DNA from: Parus major
Lineage: Eukaryota > Chordata > Aves > Passeriformes > Paridae
Length of the DNA: 64,000 nt
Reading direction: 5' to 3'
Assembly (NCBI RefSeq): GCF_001522545.3
Contig: NC_031778.1
Location: 21,726,247-21,790,246 of the forward strand
The notes beneath the pieces are model-generated. The model was not told the DNA's origin, did no database searches, and worked only from the letters and a program-made list of their open reading frames with translations. The translations under genes and the position numbers were made by a program. Positions 49,321 through 62,093 of the stretch are shown here, one piece after another. How positions within the stretch are numbered: the first letter of the stretch is position 1; every line of letters starts with the position of its first letter.

Positions 49321-52300
49321 AAAAGTGATGCTGTAATTCAAATCCTGGTAACCTTGGAAACAGCCTCTCTCCTCAAATATGTCTGTGTCAATTAAAGTAA
49401 TTGGGACACTCCAGCTAATGGTGCCGAGATTTCAATATCCAGGCTAGTGCCGAAGCATTAGTCCTAAAGGACTTTCAGCTGAGACACAGATCCTCAGAAA
49501 AAAAGTCTTGGAAAGGTTCTGCTCTTCTTGTGAGCATCTCTCTAAGGAGGATGGCTGGGAAGAAGCTCCTCTTAAAGAATGTCTTTGTGTGTGTTCACAA
49601 TGCCCAGACTGTTCAGTGACACTGAACTTGGAGTCTATTTGTATGTGTATGTCAACTGAATTTCTGAGCAAAGCAGGGAAACAGCATTACTACCTTTAAG
49701 AATGACTGAAAAACTCTACAGATTTACAGAATTAATCCTTTTTCCTTACCCTTTGATAACATGTGTACATAGACATGCACACACACACCTCCAAATTACA
49801 TATTCATTAAGAGATGACCTCCATCCACGCCAGATTTATGAACAAACAATACTGACTTTACTAAAGTGCCTTGGGCTATCCTGAAAGCTGGAATCAACCA
49901 GGCTTCCCACCTTGCAACACTGGTGGCTGGGAAAAAGAAAATCAAGAAACTGTTTGGAATTTCTCACGGCATCCCAAAGCAGCTCATTCCTTCTTTATTG
50001 AAACCAGAAAGATTTACTTAAGGAATAGCCTCTAATGCATTTTGAAAGCCACAAACATCAGTCACTCACTCAGGTCAAGGACAGGCATCACCACCTTTCT
50101 GCAGATATACTTTAGTAAAACCCTTTTTTTGAGAGCCTACAAATGTATCTTGAGGCCCAACCCCCATCCACAAAAGAAGGCATTAAAATAAATATTTCTT
50201 TTACAGAGGATACTCACTGTGGAAGTACTAGCATGCAGCACTGATAATTAAAATTAACCTTTAAGGTCTTCTGGAGATAAATAGCTTTTCAAGGTATTTT
50301 AAAGATATTTATTTTTTGTGTATTAAATTATTGTATAGTGGAAAGTGATTTTTAGTAAATGTTTCTTGTTGTTATGCAAATGGTAAAGTGACTAAGCCAC
50401 ATCTAAAATCTGTCCCTTCCATTCCTATCAACAGCAAAGAAATAGAAAGAATTACATAGCCTTTGGGAAAAATAATCTAAATAATGATGGTTTGAAATGA
50501 TTATGACTGGGTACTGTTGTCACACATAATACAGGCAGAGGGAATAAAATAAGAAAGTCCAAGCTCCGAGAAGTCTTTTCCCATATGAAAGATTTACTGT
50601 AATTCTTTTTCTAAAGCACAGATGATCCAGGCCTTCCAGGCTGGAAGGGCAAAACTGGCCAGCAAATGGGGTCTTCAGACCTAGGCTGAGGTGCCTAAAT
50701 GATCCTCTGATATTAATAATGGAAGGAGAGGGGGGAAAAGAGCAGGCAGAAGAGTGCAGTAGCTGAGTCAGGACCCACACACACATCACTGCCAGCAAAG
50801 GCATCAAAGATCAGAAAAGTCACAGCCCAGAACTGTTGTTCCAGTCCCTTTGAGATGTGGGGTTATTTATATAAGAAATCTGTAATACAATATGGAATAA
50901 CTCTGTTGACAAGATGTGATGTGGGCTGGGTCCAAGTCTGCAGCAGAGCAGCTGCCAAACTGGACTTGGACAGCTCAGCTCTAGAAGGCCATTTTTCAGT
51001 TTAAAGACTACAATAAGCAAAATCCTGAAATATTATGCCTGTAAAACACTTTGGAAATATGCTGTAATAGTCACTAAAACCAGCACAGATAATAATGCAA
51101 GTTTCAACTTGTTACAGTTTGAATATGGAAAACACATTCTAATCACTGAAAACCCAGACAGGAAGGGGTTTTGTAGCAATTTACTTTTATAAAGTAAAAA
51201 CTTGTAGTTTCACCCTTCAGATGGGTCCAATTGTCCTCCCACTGAAGGAAGCTGAGTTTACATTCACATCAGCAGCAACAGAATTAGGCTATAAAGCTAC
51301 AACTGCATATAAACAGCTGTCAGACAATCACATTGCAGAATAAACATAAACCCAAAATTAATTCAGAGTAATTATTTATACAGGCTTAAATGAGATCAGC
51401 GTTGTGGATTTTTTTCGTTTGGTGAAGATAAAGATTATCTTTGTTTTATTACCTTTTTTTACGTGAGTAGATGCTGAATACTGTATCTTGCTGTAAAACA
51501 TTTCATATTTTAGCCTAAATATTTATACTGAGTTTCATTCTGAGGCAAAGTAGTTTAAATTCAGTGTTTTATTTTGCTAGTTTTACACTAGAATAGAAGT
51601 AGTCACGTTCTCAGCAGAGGAGATTTTAATGCTGTACTAAACCCATCCTGCTGACCATCTCTGAGAAGAGGCCCAATACAGTGGATTGTGCCAATCAGAT
51701 CTTCCAGAAACACCAGCAGAATTAAATTTACAATAAAGGCTATTGAGACCTTTCCAAGAAAAACAAGCTTGTTTAGTTTTTAGATCACTCAATAAAGTAT
51801 CTCACAGAAAGCAGGAGTTGGAATCCAGCTCTGGTGAGACATGGAGGAGGCATATGCTCATGCAGAGCAAAGCTGCTCAGAGAGCAGCTGGGGATCCCTG
51901 CTCTGCACCAACCCTGAGAGCCCATCTGGAGGGGTTATGGCCCCCAAAGCCCCAGGGGTTTCCTTCAGTCACAGAGCTGGGATGTTCTTGGGATGCTAGC
52001 CAAGCTGCAAGGCTCGCACAGAGCCAGGGACACGTCACGCTGTGTGACCGAAGGGCTCCTCATCTCAGTGAGGACTCTAAGAGGAGTCACAGGGATCCCT
52101 GCAGGTTTATTCAGCACCTGCCAGAGCAGGGCTCTCCTAAAGTCAGAGGTGTTCTCTACCTGAGGCAGAATAAAAGAGATCTTCAGGTCCATAAACACTT
52201 GAATTTTGTTGCTCTGTTCCAAATGAGGGCGAGATGAAGACAAAACATCTCTCTGATGTTGAGAACAAGCTCAGAACAGAAATCTTGATGCCCAGCCAGG

Positions 52301-52559
52301 CCCACAACACAGCACATCTTCTCTCATGCTATTTGCAAAGGCATCTGCAGCCTCAGCCTTCGCTGTCTCTAATATTCAGTGTTTTGTTCACTTCAAACTA
52401 AGCGCAGGATGATGAAAACTCACGAAGCATGATGGTGCCAAAAGAAAAGCTGCACCACCATTAATTGCTACACGAGTACATCAGATCTGTCACGAGCAGT
52501 GACATGCCAGGCATAACAAGCATCTCTGAAGTCAAACTCCCCGTTTCTCTCTGCCACAG

Positions 52560-52659
52560 AGCAGAGGATGCTGATGACAGATGGGCAGAGTTAAGCAAGC
52601 CGACCGGCCAAAATCCTCTAGCTGCATTTCACTGCCAAGACCAGAACCTCAGTTTATAG
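52560..52659 (+). other. Plus-strand exon-like block ending in a stop
   Basis: After a very good acceptor (CCCGTTTCTCTCTGCCACAG), a frame reads AEDADDRWAELSKPTGQN and ends in TAG after about 33 codons. No donor or partner exon is evident, and it lies in an intron of the minus-strand gene. This is weak evidence for an antisense transcript. Confidence 0.12.
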
Positions 52660-55600
52660 CAGAAACCACTAACTTTCAGGCATCAGACAGGAAAAAAAAA
52701 ATCTATAAAAAATTAATGGTATAAATAAGAAGAATTAAAAATGAAACAATCATCCATTCTTCTGGCACCTATTCCTAAATTTCTCCTCTGGCTCCAGGAC
52801 TATTCCCTCTGCCTGCATAGTCCCAGATCCACGTAATTGCAGACCTGCCACTCCACATCACTCAACACTGCTAACCACTGAAGTCAGAACTCCTCTCCTT
52901 TCTTCTGACTCTTCTCTATCCCCTCCACCTGAGCTAGGATGTGCTTTTATTCTGCCACGCTGGCTGGCACCAGCCTGGAGTCCCTGGACAGAGAGATTCA
53001 GTCATGCCTCGTGTGTGTGAGGTCTCCCAGCCCTTCTAGCAGGAGGTGATCATTTCTCATTTACTCCATGGTGACAGCACATCTTTTACCAATAATGAAG
53101 CTTCCAAGCAGGCTTAGGGTGTGTGCAGTCAGGAGGGACCCTGCCAGACAAAGCCATTGTATATAAAGTGGTATTTTAACACTCTCCCAGATTCTGCTGG
53201 GACACTTTGTTTCAGGTTCACCCATCTTAACCTGAACTTGCATGGTTCCACATTTAAACCTCCCAGTGATTTCTGTCTGAGCTGCAAGTACCTAAGGCAC
53301 CAAGGTCCTCTATTTTAGTGTGGTTAATGGTGCATCAAGTCTTCTGCTGCCTCATATCCCTCCCTCAAAGTCAGCAGGGCTGAGAAGAGTCTAAGTCAGG
53401 GTAATTTCAGCCAAAGTCTCTTCAAGTATCTGCAACTTTCACATTTTCCTGCCTATGAATTGTAACAGCAAGTCACGCAGCACTGCCATTTATATAAACT
53501 TGCATCTTAAGCTTAAATCTATTCTCAAGAAAATGAAGACAATGATTTACTTAAGTATGAGAAAGAATGAGATCATTACAAGTACACTACATCAAAAATG
53601 GCAAGAAACTTTTCTAACCTCTTTTTATATTGGCAACTTGTGTAGACTTACTTCACTATTCATTACTGTCTGGTCAAAGTGAAAACAATCAATAGCAAAT
53701 TTCTATCAAAAGAAAAACCTAACAGCACAATATCATATTGTGTGCATTAAATCAATAGCCCTCCTCAGTTTTTAATGTAGTTGCTGCAGTACTTTAAAGA
53801 GAATTTTGAAATGAGTATTTTTTAAACCACAGAATTTCACTTCCTTCGTTGTGAACCGAACAGGCTTTTAATGAGTGTTTCTCCATACAGATGGAATTCT
53901 CTGTAAGGGCTTCAGAAGGCTTTGCAATTATTAAGATAAATAAACCATCCACATTTCTAATGTGTACTTCACAGCTGGGTAAGAGGAGAAAGTCTGAAAG
54001 CTGCTTGCCCCAGACACAGAACAAGCCAAGGACAGACCCATGGCAGTGGGGTTGAGAGCTCATTTTCTGTAGAAAAGTAAAAGGAGCCTGATGCAGAGTT
54101 TAATCCTGGCCACACCAAACCTTCAGAGAGAAGGTGTGAGGGGCCAAAGGCAGCACAAGCAGCTCCTGCTGGGCTGGGCAGGAGCAGGGATGGGGCAGGT
54201 GTGTCCTGAGGAACTCACACATCTGTGGTTCAACCTAAAGCCATCCCTTCCATCCCAAGGGCTGGATTATCTGTGAGACCTGGAGACCTGCAGCAAGGCA
54301 ACAAAGCCCTCCTGGCCTGGGAGGCAGAGCAGGTGCTTCACAATGCTCTGCAGAAGTTCTGCACCAACTCCACTCACACTCCAGTGCAACAGAACACAAG
54401 AAACGCTTCCCAGGACACTGCAACATCCTTGTCTGAGGGACTGTCACACACAGGCAGCCAGCCCTGAGCCTCACAGCTCACACTGACATCCTGCAGCATC
54501 AAACACAGAAGGAAAGGAAGAAAAAACACTGCAGTGGATGAAATGTGAGCCTGAATTGCATTGGCAGGAAAGGGACTTGAGGAAAGTGCCAGATAAAGCA
54601 GGACCTCTCTGTCCCTCAAGTGGGATGAGAGGAACCTCCAGGCACTCTGCCCTCACACAGCAAGGCCAGATTTGATTTGTTTTCCCCAGGACTGTGTACA
54701 GTCCAAGGCATGGACACTGATGTGGTTTCTGGATGAGTACAAGCCCCATCCTTTGTCCTCCAGCTTCAGTGCAGCAAAGCTTTGTAAGCCACCAGTTAAT
54801 TTAGCCCACAGACATCAGAGAATCATTAGGAAGAGACTGGCACATCTGTCAAGGCAGTGTGTTATACAGGCAAGAGATCTTCACCATCACTAGTTAAAAA
54901 CCTCACAGGTTTGCTGTTAGCACTGAGCAAGGTTAATAATGACCACACAGAAAACCTCTGAAATGGTGACAGAAATATGGGCCTCCCAACAGAGCAAAAA
55001 ATACGGCCTGCTTAAAACTAGGTCAGGAAATTTGATACTGGAAGGGAAGAAGCCCAATAAAATAAATCAGGTGATAGTTACTAAGAACCTGTGTCAGGGT
55101 AAAGAGCAAACAAAACCCACAGCATTCTATCCAGAGCACTGCACAGACAGAATGAACTGCAGTGCAGGCCAGCCAGGGCTGTAGCTGCAGGGTAACAAAC
55201 ACTTCAGGTGTATTCTGCTTCTGAATCCCAAGGCACAGTGCTACCCAGAGAGCATATTTTAAATCTGTCTGGATGTTTATAAGATAGAATGTGCTGTTGC
55301 TATACACACTTTCATCTTGATGCATTGATATGTCTATTAAAAATAAAAGAAAGAGATACCAGCATTGAATTTGCGTTTTTGAAAGCTTATGTAAATGAAT
55401 ATTTATCAAGAGGCCATGAGAGCTATATATCAATTAATAAGGAGAACTTGCACTAAGAGAACTGGTTCAAAACATGCTGGTTAACCAAGACCATGTCAGA
55501 GCAGATCTGCCCTCACTCAGTTCTCCTCCCCTGCATTCCCCCCTCTCCAACCTGTGCATCTCCCTTTACTAAATGTTTAGGTACACCTGAAACCTCACAA

Positions 55601-55733
55601 ATATGGGTAGTCTGGATATTTTGAGTAGTTCAATTGTTTTTCTTTAGACAGTCTTATTTCTAGACTCAAGGAAGCAAAAAGAACCATTTCTGGGATGCAG
55701 TAGCAATTCTGAAGTGCTGAGCTCACAAATTAC

Positions 55734-55878
55734 CTGACCAGGCTATTACAACAATATGCTTGTAGCATGCCACCTGTTTGGTTTTTTGGAGTTCTTTTTT
55801 GATTTTGTTTGGGTTTTTTTTTTTTAATAAAGACAGCACCTTACATTGCAAATACTTATCTAAGGATACACAGGAATT
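55734..55878 (-). CDS. Candidate exon (145 nt) containing an A-rich stretch
   Basis: The acceptor CATTTTCCTCAG and donor GGTCAG/GTAATT enclose an open frame of 48 codons plus one base. The 3' part reads VACYKHIVVIAWS. The middle is Lys/Asn-rich because the DNA there is a run of A's (about 55802-55826). That A-run may be intronic: a later in-frame AG at the CAAACAG just before the GTG Val codon would give a 41-nt exon with the same phases. The leftover G joins to AA of the 46359 block to make a Glu codon. Confidence 0.35.
55802..55826 (+). repeat. T-rich low-complexity stretch
   Basis: TTTTGTTTGGG then 12 T's. It overlaps the candidate exon 55878-55734, where it encodes Lys/Asn. That makes either the exon boundary or the coding status of this part doubtful. 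Confidence 0.75.
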
Positions 55879-57323
55879 CTGAGGAAAATGAGACGAGGCA
55901 GGTACCATCCAAAGCTCAGTTTGAACTGCTCTGAATGGATGACTATAACTTTCTGTGATGTTTTAATGAGTTATGCTACTCTTCATACACTTGTCTAAAT
56001 TGCTAGTTAGCTTTATCCTTCACCTCCAGCAGGCTGTCCATAGTCCATGGGAGGAATGATGGCATTTCAGGTTTTGGTGAACCTATTTGCCATCCCATTT
56101 CCACGTAGAATGAGACAAAACCAAGATAGTGTTTTCAGCAAAACTGAATTAGCTGCCCAGCCCAAAAATCCTGAAGTATTTATTCACAGATACAGTTGTT
56201 CATCAGCTCTGAAACTCCTGGCTTTATTATGTGCTTGTCAGGATGAATGATAATGCCAAGGGGCTGGCAGGATAATGAACAACTGCCAGGATAAATGGAT
56301 CCTCACACAAAGCTCTCTGCAATACAAAGATGATGACGAGAGCAACACTCAGAGCTACACCTACAGTTTCTCCTTTTCCATTTTTCCCCATGTATTGTGC
56401 AATTTTCTTCTGTCTCGAGTTTACTTGGCTGGAACAAAGGTGGGACGTGAAACAAATTGTGGTGAAATTCTCTAGAGATGTGAAGCACAACTCTGCTGCA
56501 ATCAATGCATAATTGCACAGTCATGCCACAGATGAATTTGCTCTCCATGCAAAGGATTTAGCAAGCATTGTAATATATTCACTTATTTCACAGTTATTAA
56601 GTCTGCCCTCTGATGAACATCTCTCTCTTATCTACTGTGTTAGCACATTCCCCCTCCTGTTGCTTCCCACACCACAGAAAACTGAAGAAAGATTATTACA
56701 AGTGGAGATTGTGTGTGAAAATAATTCCAAATTCAGTTCCCAGATCCATTCATACAGTACCACCTTCCAGTGCATGAAAGAAGATTTGAACCACAAAACA
56801 CAGAAATGGGGGAAGGGAGGATTTAACTGAACTCTGGAGTTCTTTGTCTGTACAAGGATCCAGAAAGGATCCACTGCAGATTCAGTTTGGAAAACATCAC
56901 TCATTTAACAGCCCCCACTTATAGCAGCAGCAAAACAAGCAAACAAGGATATGCAGTTAAATAAGATTTACACAGTTTCAAGACTATGCTCCATAGGATA
57001 CCAAGATCCAGAATGAGAAAATATTCAGGAAGTTTAACATCATATTGAGTTGGGTTTTTTTTCCCCAACCCCCAAAAAAGTTACATTTACAGCTTCTGGA
57101 TTATTTACAACATAAATGCAGCATGCTGATCTAGAGGTCTCAGTGAAAAGGGTCAGTGGGAAAGGATAAAAGTCACACTGCAGGTGTAGCTCAGATTGGA
57201 GTGGATGTAGAAAGAAGAGATGGATGGACAAGTGAAAATCCAGCCAAAACAATTCCCATGGAATGGGCTGTTTCTCCCCCCACGTCACATTATGTTAATG
57301 CTAACAGGATTTCCAGGACTCAC

Positions 57324-57396
57324 ATGTGAAGGAAACGACAGCAGCAGATCAGCACTGCCTCCCCTAACTCCTGTCAGCTCTCTGAGCTCCCAAACA
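57324..57396 (-). CDS. Candidate exon (73 nt) with strong splice sites
   Basis: The acceptor is excellent (a TTTTTTCTCCC tract, then AATCTCAG) and so is the donor (CAT then GTGAGTCC). Two of three frames hit stops. The open one, after one leftover base, reads VWELRELTGVRGG and then SADLLLSFPSH, ending in phase 0. The combination of good signals at both ends and a single open frame makes this one of the anchors of the gene model. Confidence 0.5.
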
Positions 57397-57870
57397 CTGA
57401 GATTACAGGGAGAAAAAACAGATTCAGGTCACCAACCCTGCACACAAAAGCTATCCTTGCAGTATGGATAACAGCGAGAAAAGCAATTGCCTGTGAATTC
57501 TGTGTGAAGCAAAAGCAATTAGATTTTACAAAAAAGGAAACAGTAAGAAATAAGTTTTCTTTAAAAGGATAGCACAGACACCAATTCCTCCACTTCAGTA
57601 CCTCCATGAGAATCTCTCAGGCATCTGAAAAACAGGAGCAGCCACTTTTATTCCAGGTGGTCACGAAATAGATTTGGCCTTTTCAACTTTTGGTGTACTC
57701 AGATTATTAGAAAGTACCTGAAGATGCAGAAAACAATTTTGGTATAACTGGATCTCAAGTTTAAGTCACAACTTGAGGTTTGGAAAGTAGCAAGGATGGA
57801 AAAAAATGAAGAGGGAAAAGGAAAAATAATGATAAAGACACTGAAAAATTAAAGAAATTATAAGAATCAC

Positions 57871-57914
57871 AGGGCCAGTGCCTCCAGGGACCACTTCTTC
57901 CATAGCTGCCTCTT
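57871..57914 (-). CDS. Candidate exon (44 nt)
   Basis: The block starts in phase 0 and reads KRQLWKKWSLEALA with two bases left over at the donor (GGCCCT then GTGATT). Three in-frame AG acceptors (starts at 57914, 57911 or 57905) follow the same pyrimidine-rich stretch and differ only by whole codons. Its end phase fits exactly with the strongly delimited block at 57396. The Trp/Lys/Leu content continues naturally into VWELREL. The donor lacks the +5 G, which is the main weakness. Confidence 0.4.
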
Positions 57915-58206
57915 CTTCCACAGGAGATGTGACAAAACAGAAATTAAATATCTGCCAGGACAAATAAAAGCTGCAGTTCCTTTAAGCAAAGTCAGTGCTT
58001 TCATTATTATTGGGGAAAAAAGGAAGCTCTCAAGAGGAGACTTAAAGACTCAATTTTCAAACAGTCAAATCTGAAATTTACCCAGCCTTCATAGTTTTTA
58101 TATGACCAACAAAACCCATCTTAAACAGGACCTATTTTCAGAGGATACCAAATCTTATGGCAGAGAAAACAGAAAAGGGTTTCCAATACTCCAAATCATT
58201 ACTCAC

Positions 58207-58261
58207 CTCAAAATTTAAGAGAGCATGGGAAGTCATTTTAGGAAACAACTGACCAATGATG
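58207..58261 (-). CDS. Candidate exon (55 nt), near-consensus donor
   Basis: This block has one of the strongest donors in the window: TTTGAG followed by GTGAGTAAT. The acceptor is TTTTTCCAG. After one leftover base it reads IIGQLFPKMTSHALLNFE and ends on a codon boundary. The peptide looks like an amphipathic helix. It needs an upstream exon with two leftover bases, which 60340-60308 supplies, and a phase-0 exon downstream, which 57914-57871 supplies. Confidence 0.5.
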
Positions 58262-59469
58262 CTGGAAAAATCATTTAGACCAAGTTCTTATTCCAGCCTG
58301 ACTTGGAGAGTATTTTCATTTGCCTGTAAAAGTTCTAACTATTAGTTTTAGTTTTGCAAGGCTCAAATTCTCTTTAAAATTTTCAATTTTCCATTTATAA
58401 AAGCTGAAATAGATCAACAACAAAATAATGAAAATATAACTTAAGTAGTCACATGCTTTTCCATAGCATTTCAGTTGTGGTGGTCTATTACTGACATATC
58501 ATTGAATAAAATGTCAAAGTGAATTTTTAATTAAGTGAATTTTAGCACATGTTGAGCTTTCTCCCATCCCTCCCTGTTCCAGGGATGGTGCTTTCCTAAG
58601 ATTGCTACAGAAATACAAAAAATTCCAGTAAGGAATGTTTCCTTCCTAACTTGCTGAGGTTAATCACACAACCAGTGCTTAGATTAGATAATCTGAGACT
58701 TTTATTTACGAGCAGTCTCATATTTTTGGGACTGCATGCCTGACATATCTGAGCAAGAGCCAGCGAGACAAAAAACAAACCTCATCCTGCAACATCCCTG
58801 GGGAAATCTTTATTCATTTTAATACTTGTTCAGTCAGCTGTCTTGGTGAATGACAAGGTTTTATCTCTAATGTGAATGGCTTCGAAGGCTACTTGCATTA
58901 TCCATTCTTCAGCAGCTGCTGCTGAAACCACAGGGTTGCAAACTTATAATTAAATCCAGCTGCCACTGCTGTGAGTTCAGTTCTATCAAGTGAGCAGCAA
59001 TGCCTCGTGGTTGCTGGCAAGGTTCTGCCTCCCTTTCTAGACAATGCAATTAACTCTTCTGCCCCTTTTAGATGAAATAAATATCAGCACTGAAAATGCT
59101 GTTAAATGACTGTAAAATAGTATTTATTCTGGAGAATTCTGCTGCAGTCATTACACCTGAGAAAACAAATTTCTAGGTGGATGATGGCTGACAACAAATA
59201 GCTCTTTCCTTAAAAGCACTGAGAGGATGCTCAAGGAGACACAAGGCACAGGATGGAGGGTGTTTGCTGTAGAAAAAGTGACATGATACACATTAACACA
59301 TCTACTCTTAAGCCTTAAAACACAGCCTCTGGCATAAAGCACATACCCAGGCCCAGCTTGAGAGAATTGCAGACAAGGGCTGGAGAGGAACAGGGACAGG
59401 CACCACAGGCTTTCCTTTGATGCTAAAATAATTTTTAAAGGCCACTGTTCCTGGCTTAAAATAGATTTA

Positions 59470-59628
59470 GAGGTACCAGAGCAGAGAAGTTGTAGATCCT
59501 CCCTCCTGGGAGTGTTCAAGGACAGGACTTGGAGAAACCTGGCCCAGTGGAAGGTGTCCCTGCCCATGGCAAGGGGTTGGAAAAAGATGTTCTCTAAGGT
59601 CCCTTCCAAACCTGTGATACAGTCCTGA
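59470..59628 (+). mobile_element. CR1 LINE 3' fragment, about 160 bp
   Basis: Sense CR1 3' end: CTGGGAGTGTTCAAGGACAG, a GGACTTGGAGAAACCTGG section, GGAAGGTGTCCCTGCCCATG and GCAAGGGGTTGGAAAAAGAT, ending AAGGTCCCTTCCAAACCTG. It lies in the proposed intron between the 60308 and 58261 blocks. Confidence 0.87.
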
Positions 59629-60307
59629 CTGAAGAGCTAAACCCACACATTTCTAAAGTCTCCTTTTTCCCTCTGACAGTGCAAATCTGTTCATATCCCT
59701 GTGTCAAAGTGTTTAGGTCAGCAAAAGCAATTAGCTACCCAAATTTGACTTTGTCAGTCACAGTCCTTGCAGTGCTGCTCGAGGCAGCTCCTCTCCCTCC
59801 CCTTCACAAGAAACATTGCAGTGACAATGCCTCAAGAGCATCTCACGGCAGGAGCAGCAATCAGCAGTGACACACTGATGCCACTGAAGTAGAAAACAAC
59901 AGCCAGACAGGGCTTGTTTGTGGAGGGTTCCCCCGATGTTTGTGCCTCTTTGGAAACGCACATCAGCCCAAAGATTTTTGAGGATGGGAGGGAAAGTGCA
60001 GCAGAATTGTTTGACCTCTGACTTGGAGCATAGAAAGCTGGAAAAGGGGAGAGCTCTCTGCAGACAGGACAATGAAACACAGCAACCATCTCCAACATCA
60101 CTCTGAAAAGCTACCAAAACGCAATAAAAATATTCTTAAAGACATAATAATCTTCTGGATACTCTGCCAAATCAGTTAAAATTCCATGCTGTCTAGATGC
60201 TTTATGAACACAGGGGTTGCATCCAGAGCTCCAGAAGTGCTGCATGACCTGGGTGCTGGCAGAGCTTAGCCATGGTACCTCGGGCTAATTAAATCCATCT
60301 GCATTAC

Positions 60308-60340
60308 CTGATCAGATTCTTTGGGATGCAGCTCGAATCC
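60308..60340 (-). CDS. Candidate small exon (33 nt)
   Basis: The acceptor is good (GTTTGCTTCAG) and the donor is good (GATCAG then GTAATG). In the phase required downstream it reads DSSCIPKNLI and leaves AG. Joined to the C that opens the next block, this gives a Ser codon and a hydrophobic run continuing into IIGQLF. An alternative acceptor 10 bp upstream (TTTCCAG, start at 60350) adds Cys-Phe-Arg in the same frame. The small size and two possible acceptors limit confidence. Confidence 0.32.
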
Positions 60341-61334
60341 CTGAAGCAAACTGGAAACCCAAATAAATCTGCCCACAGCCACACAGAGGCCATGCAGGTG
60401 TCATGGAATAGAATCCAGATGTTTCTGGAGACTCCAAGTCTGCTCATTCACCTTTTGTCAGTGTGGGAGGGAGGGATAATGAACCTGCACAGCACCTCTG
60501 CACCACGCTCAGCTTTGCTGTGACTTGCAGCCACATTTCTTCACCCAACAGCAAATAAATGCCAGCAGGCAGACAGCAGCTCTCCCCCTGTGATTTTTCT
60601 ACTTTTTCCTCTTGCAGCAAGCCCAGAATAAACAGCCTTTTGTGGCAAAGACAACAGGGGTGAATTCTCTCTCTCTCTCGTGGTTATTCTGAGGTTCATT
60701 TCCTTCTGACATATTTGTTTGCAGCTGCAGCTCTGCTGTCTGTCTACCTGTCGCTTCCTCCTCGTGGCTGTGGAGCCCAGGCAGAGCAGAGCCTTTCAGC
60801 AAGATGGGCTGATGATTATATCCTGTCAGCCCTAGGACAGAGCCAGGCATCATTTTTAAATCAGTGTTTTTACCGCTCCCGTTTTAGGATGGCAACGCTT
60901 TCATTCCTCACAGCTTTTTAGTGGCTGCTTTGAAGGGCTGTTTTATCTGGAGAGGTTGATGTCTTGCTGGTGATGAAAGGTGTTTCTATGGACAATATTG
61001 GCAAAGAACAGGTGGGTGTGAGGAGGGAGGCAAAGAAGAAAGAATGGAAAGTTTGGAGGAAGCCATGCTTTCAGGTTTTTTGAGTCCTGCCTAGGGTCTT
61101 GCTCACAACTGGAATTAATCTCTGAATCAACTGTTATCTAGCATCAGAACAGATAAAGTCATTTTATCTCAACCATAACTTTTTTCCTTGAGAGATTACA
61201 GACCTCCTGCAGTGATCTGTGCACTGCATTTGTCTTCTGCAAATCTCTGCCCAAAAGAACATCCAACTCATCTTTCTCATGGGTTTCTAACCAGCTCCAG
61301 ACTTGTGACACTTTATATTAAGGTCCAATGTTAC

Positions 61335-61362
61335 CTTCCCGTTAATTTGTAGCTGTATACAT
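61335..61362 (-). CDS. Weak candidate small exon (28 nt)
   Basis: The acceptor TTATAG and donor GGGAAG/GTAACA bound 28 nt. In the compatible phase they read two bases, then VYSYKLTG, then two bases. The flanking phases match the candidates at 62043 and 60340. The acceptor tract is AT-rich rather than pyrimidine-rich and the exon is very small, so this is tentative. An 18-nt variant using the CAG inside it is equally possible. Confidence 0.15.
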
Positions 61363-62042
61363 CTATAATTTAAATATGCAAATCCCATTTTGTTTTAAGC
61401 ATCAGGAGACCTGTCAGTTGTCAGCAGAGTACAGGAGACACATTACAGATTACATGTGTCACCATGAGACCAAAGCTTGTCAGGAGATGATTGTTTTGAT
61501 AGACCTACGTGATGAGGATGACATTGCAGATTAAAAATAGATTTTTTTCTTAATACTCAAAATAATATATTTTTTTCTCTTGAAAGAAGAGGTTTCATTA
61601 AGGTTTAAGGGTTAAAACAAAAAATAAGTCAAGCAGTGCTTTTTTGTTTCTCAGATTTTCAAGGCAATTATGTCACTGGAGTGCTGAAGGACTAAATCCT
61701 CCAGTGAGGCCAGAATCATCTAAAAGGCTGCAACTGAAGACTTTACTGCATCTAAATCTTCACTAAATTTGCTAAACTGCTCATAAACTGAAAGAAAAAC
61801 ACATCAGGTTTCCCCCTTTCTCCCTGTGCTTCAGGAAGGGCCCAAACTGGCTTTGTAGGTGTCGAGAGGCTTTGCTGTCCCACCTGAGGCAGAAAAGCGG
61901 CCGTGGCAGCAGCTCCAAGGTCAGCAGGAGCAGAAGTGCAGGAGAAGAGCCCAGGTGAAGGCAGCAGTGACAGCAGGACAGCCCTGCTGATGACACCCTG
62001 AGGATTACACAGGACACAAAGCTGAATTTGCTGTGAGCTCAC

Positions 62043-62093
62043 CTGATGGCAGCACCAGGGAACGTGGAGAGATGCACTGAGGGGACTGATGCA
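62043..62093 (-). CDS. Candidate exon (51 nt)
   Basis: A strong acceptor (a pyrimidine-rich stretch ending GCTTTCAG) and a strong donor (CATCAG then GTGAGC) enclose 51 nt that are open in all three frames, so the splice sites carry more weight than the frame. The frame that fits the neighbours starts with two leftover bases and reads HQSPQCISPRSLVLPS plus one base. The surrounding 300 bp are GC-rich without stops, which raises the chance that the openness is accidental. Confidence 0.28.

Larger units (their letters stand above)
46360..55733 (-). other. Inferred intron, about 9.4 kb
   Basis: Contains the exon-like block at 46726 and a poly-T run at 49297. There are also several short blocks with good donors (48128, 48729, 50214, 53650) whose sizes or phases do not fit. 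No recognised transposon. Much of 47400-54900 is unique sequence. Confidence 0.35.

Noticed and set aside
51780..52243. Possible LTR-like region (164-codon plus-strand frame)
   Set aside because: I found no paired LTRs, terminal TG/CA with target duplication, or retroviral motifs, so an element cannot be supported.
56227..56505. Minus-strand frame with a hydrophobic run and a stop overlapping AATAAA
   Set aside because: It lies between the 57324 and 55878 blocks, which already join in phase. Using it would end the protein, and its acceptor is ordinary.
59151..59609. 152-codon minus-strand frame
   Set aside because: It overlaps a CR1 3' fragment read antisense.
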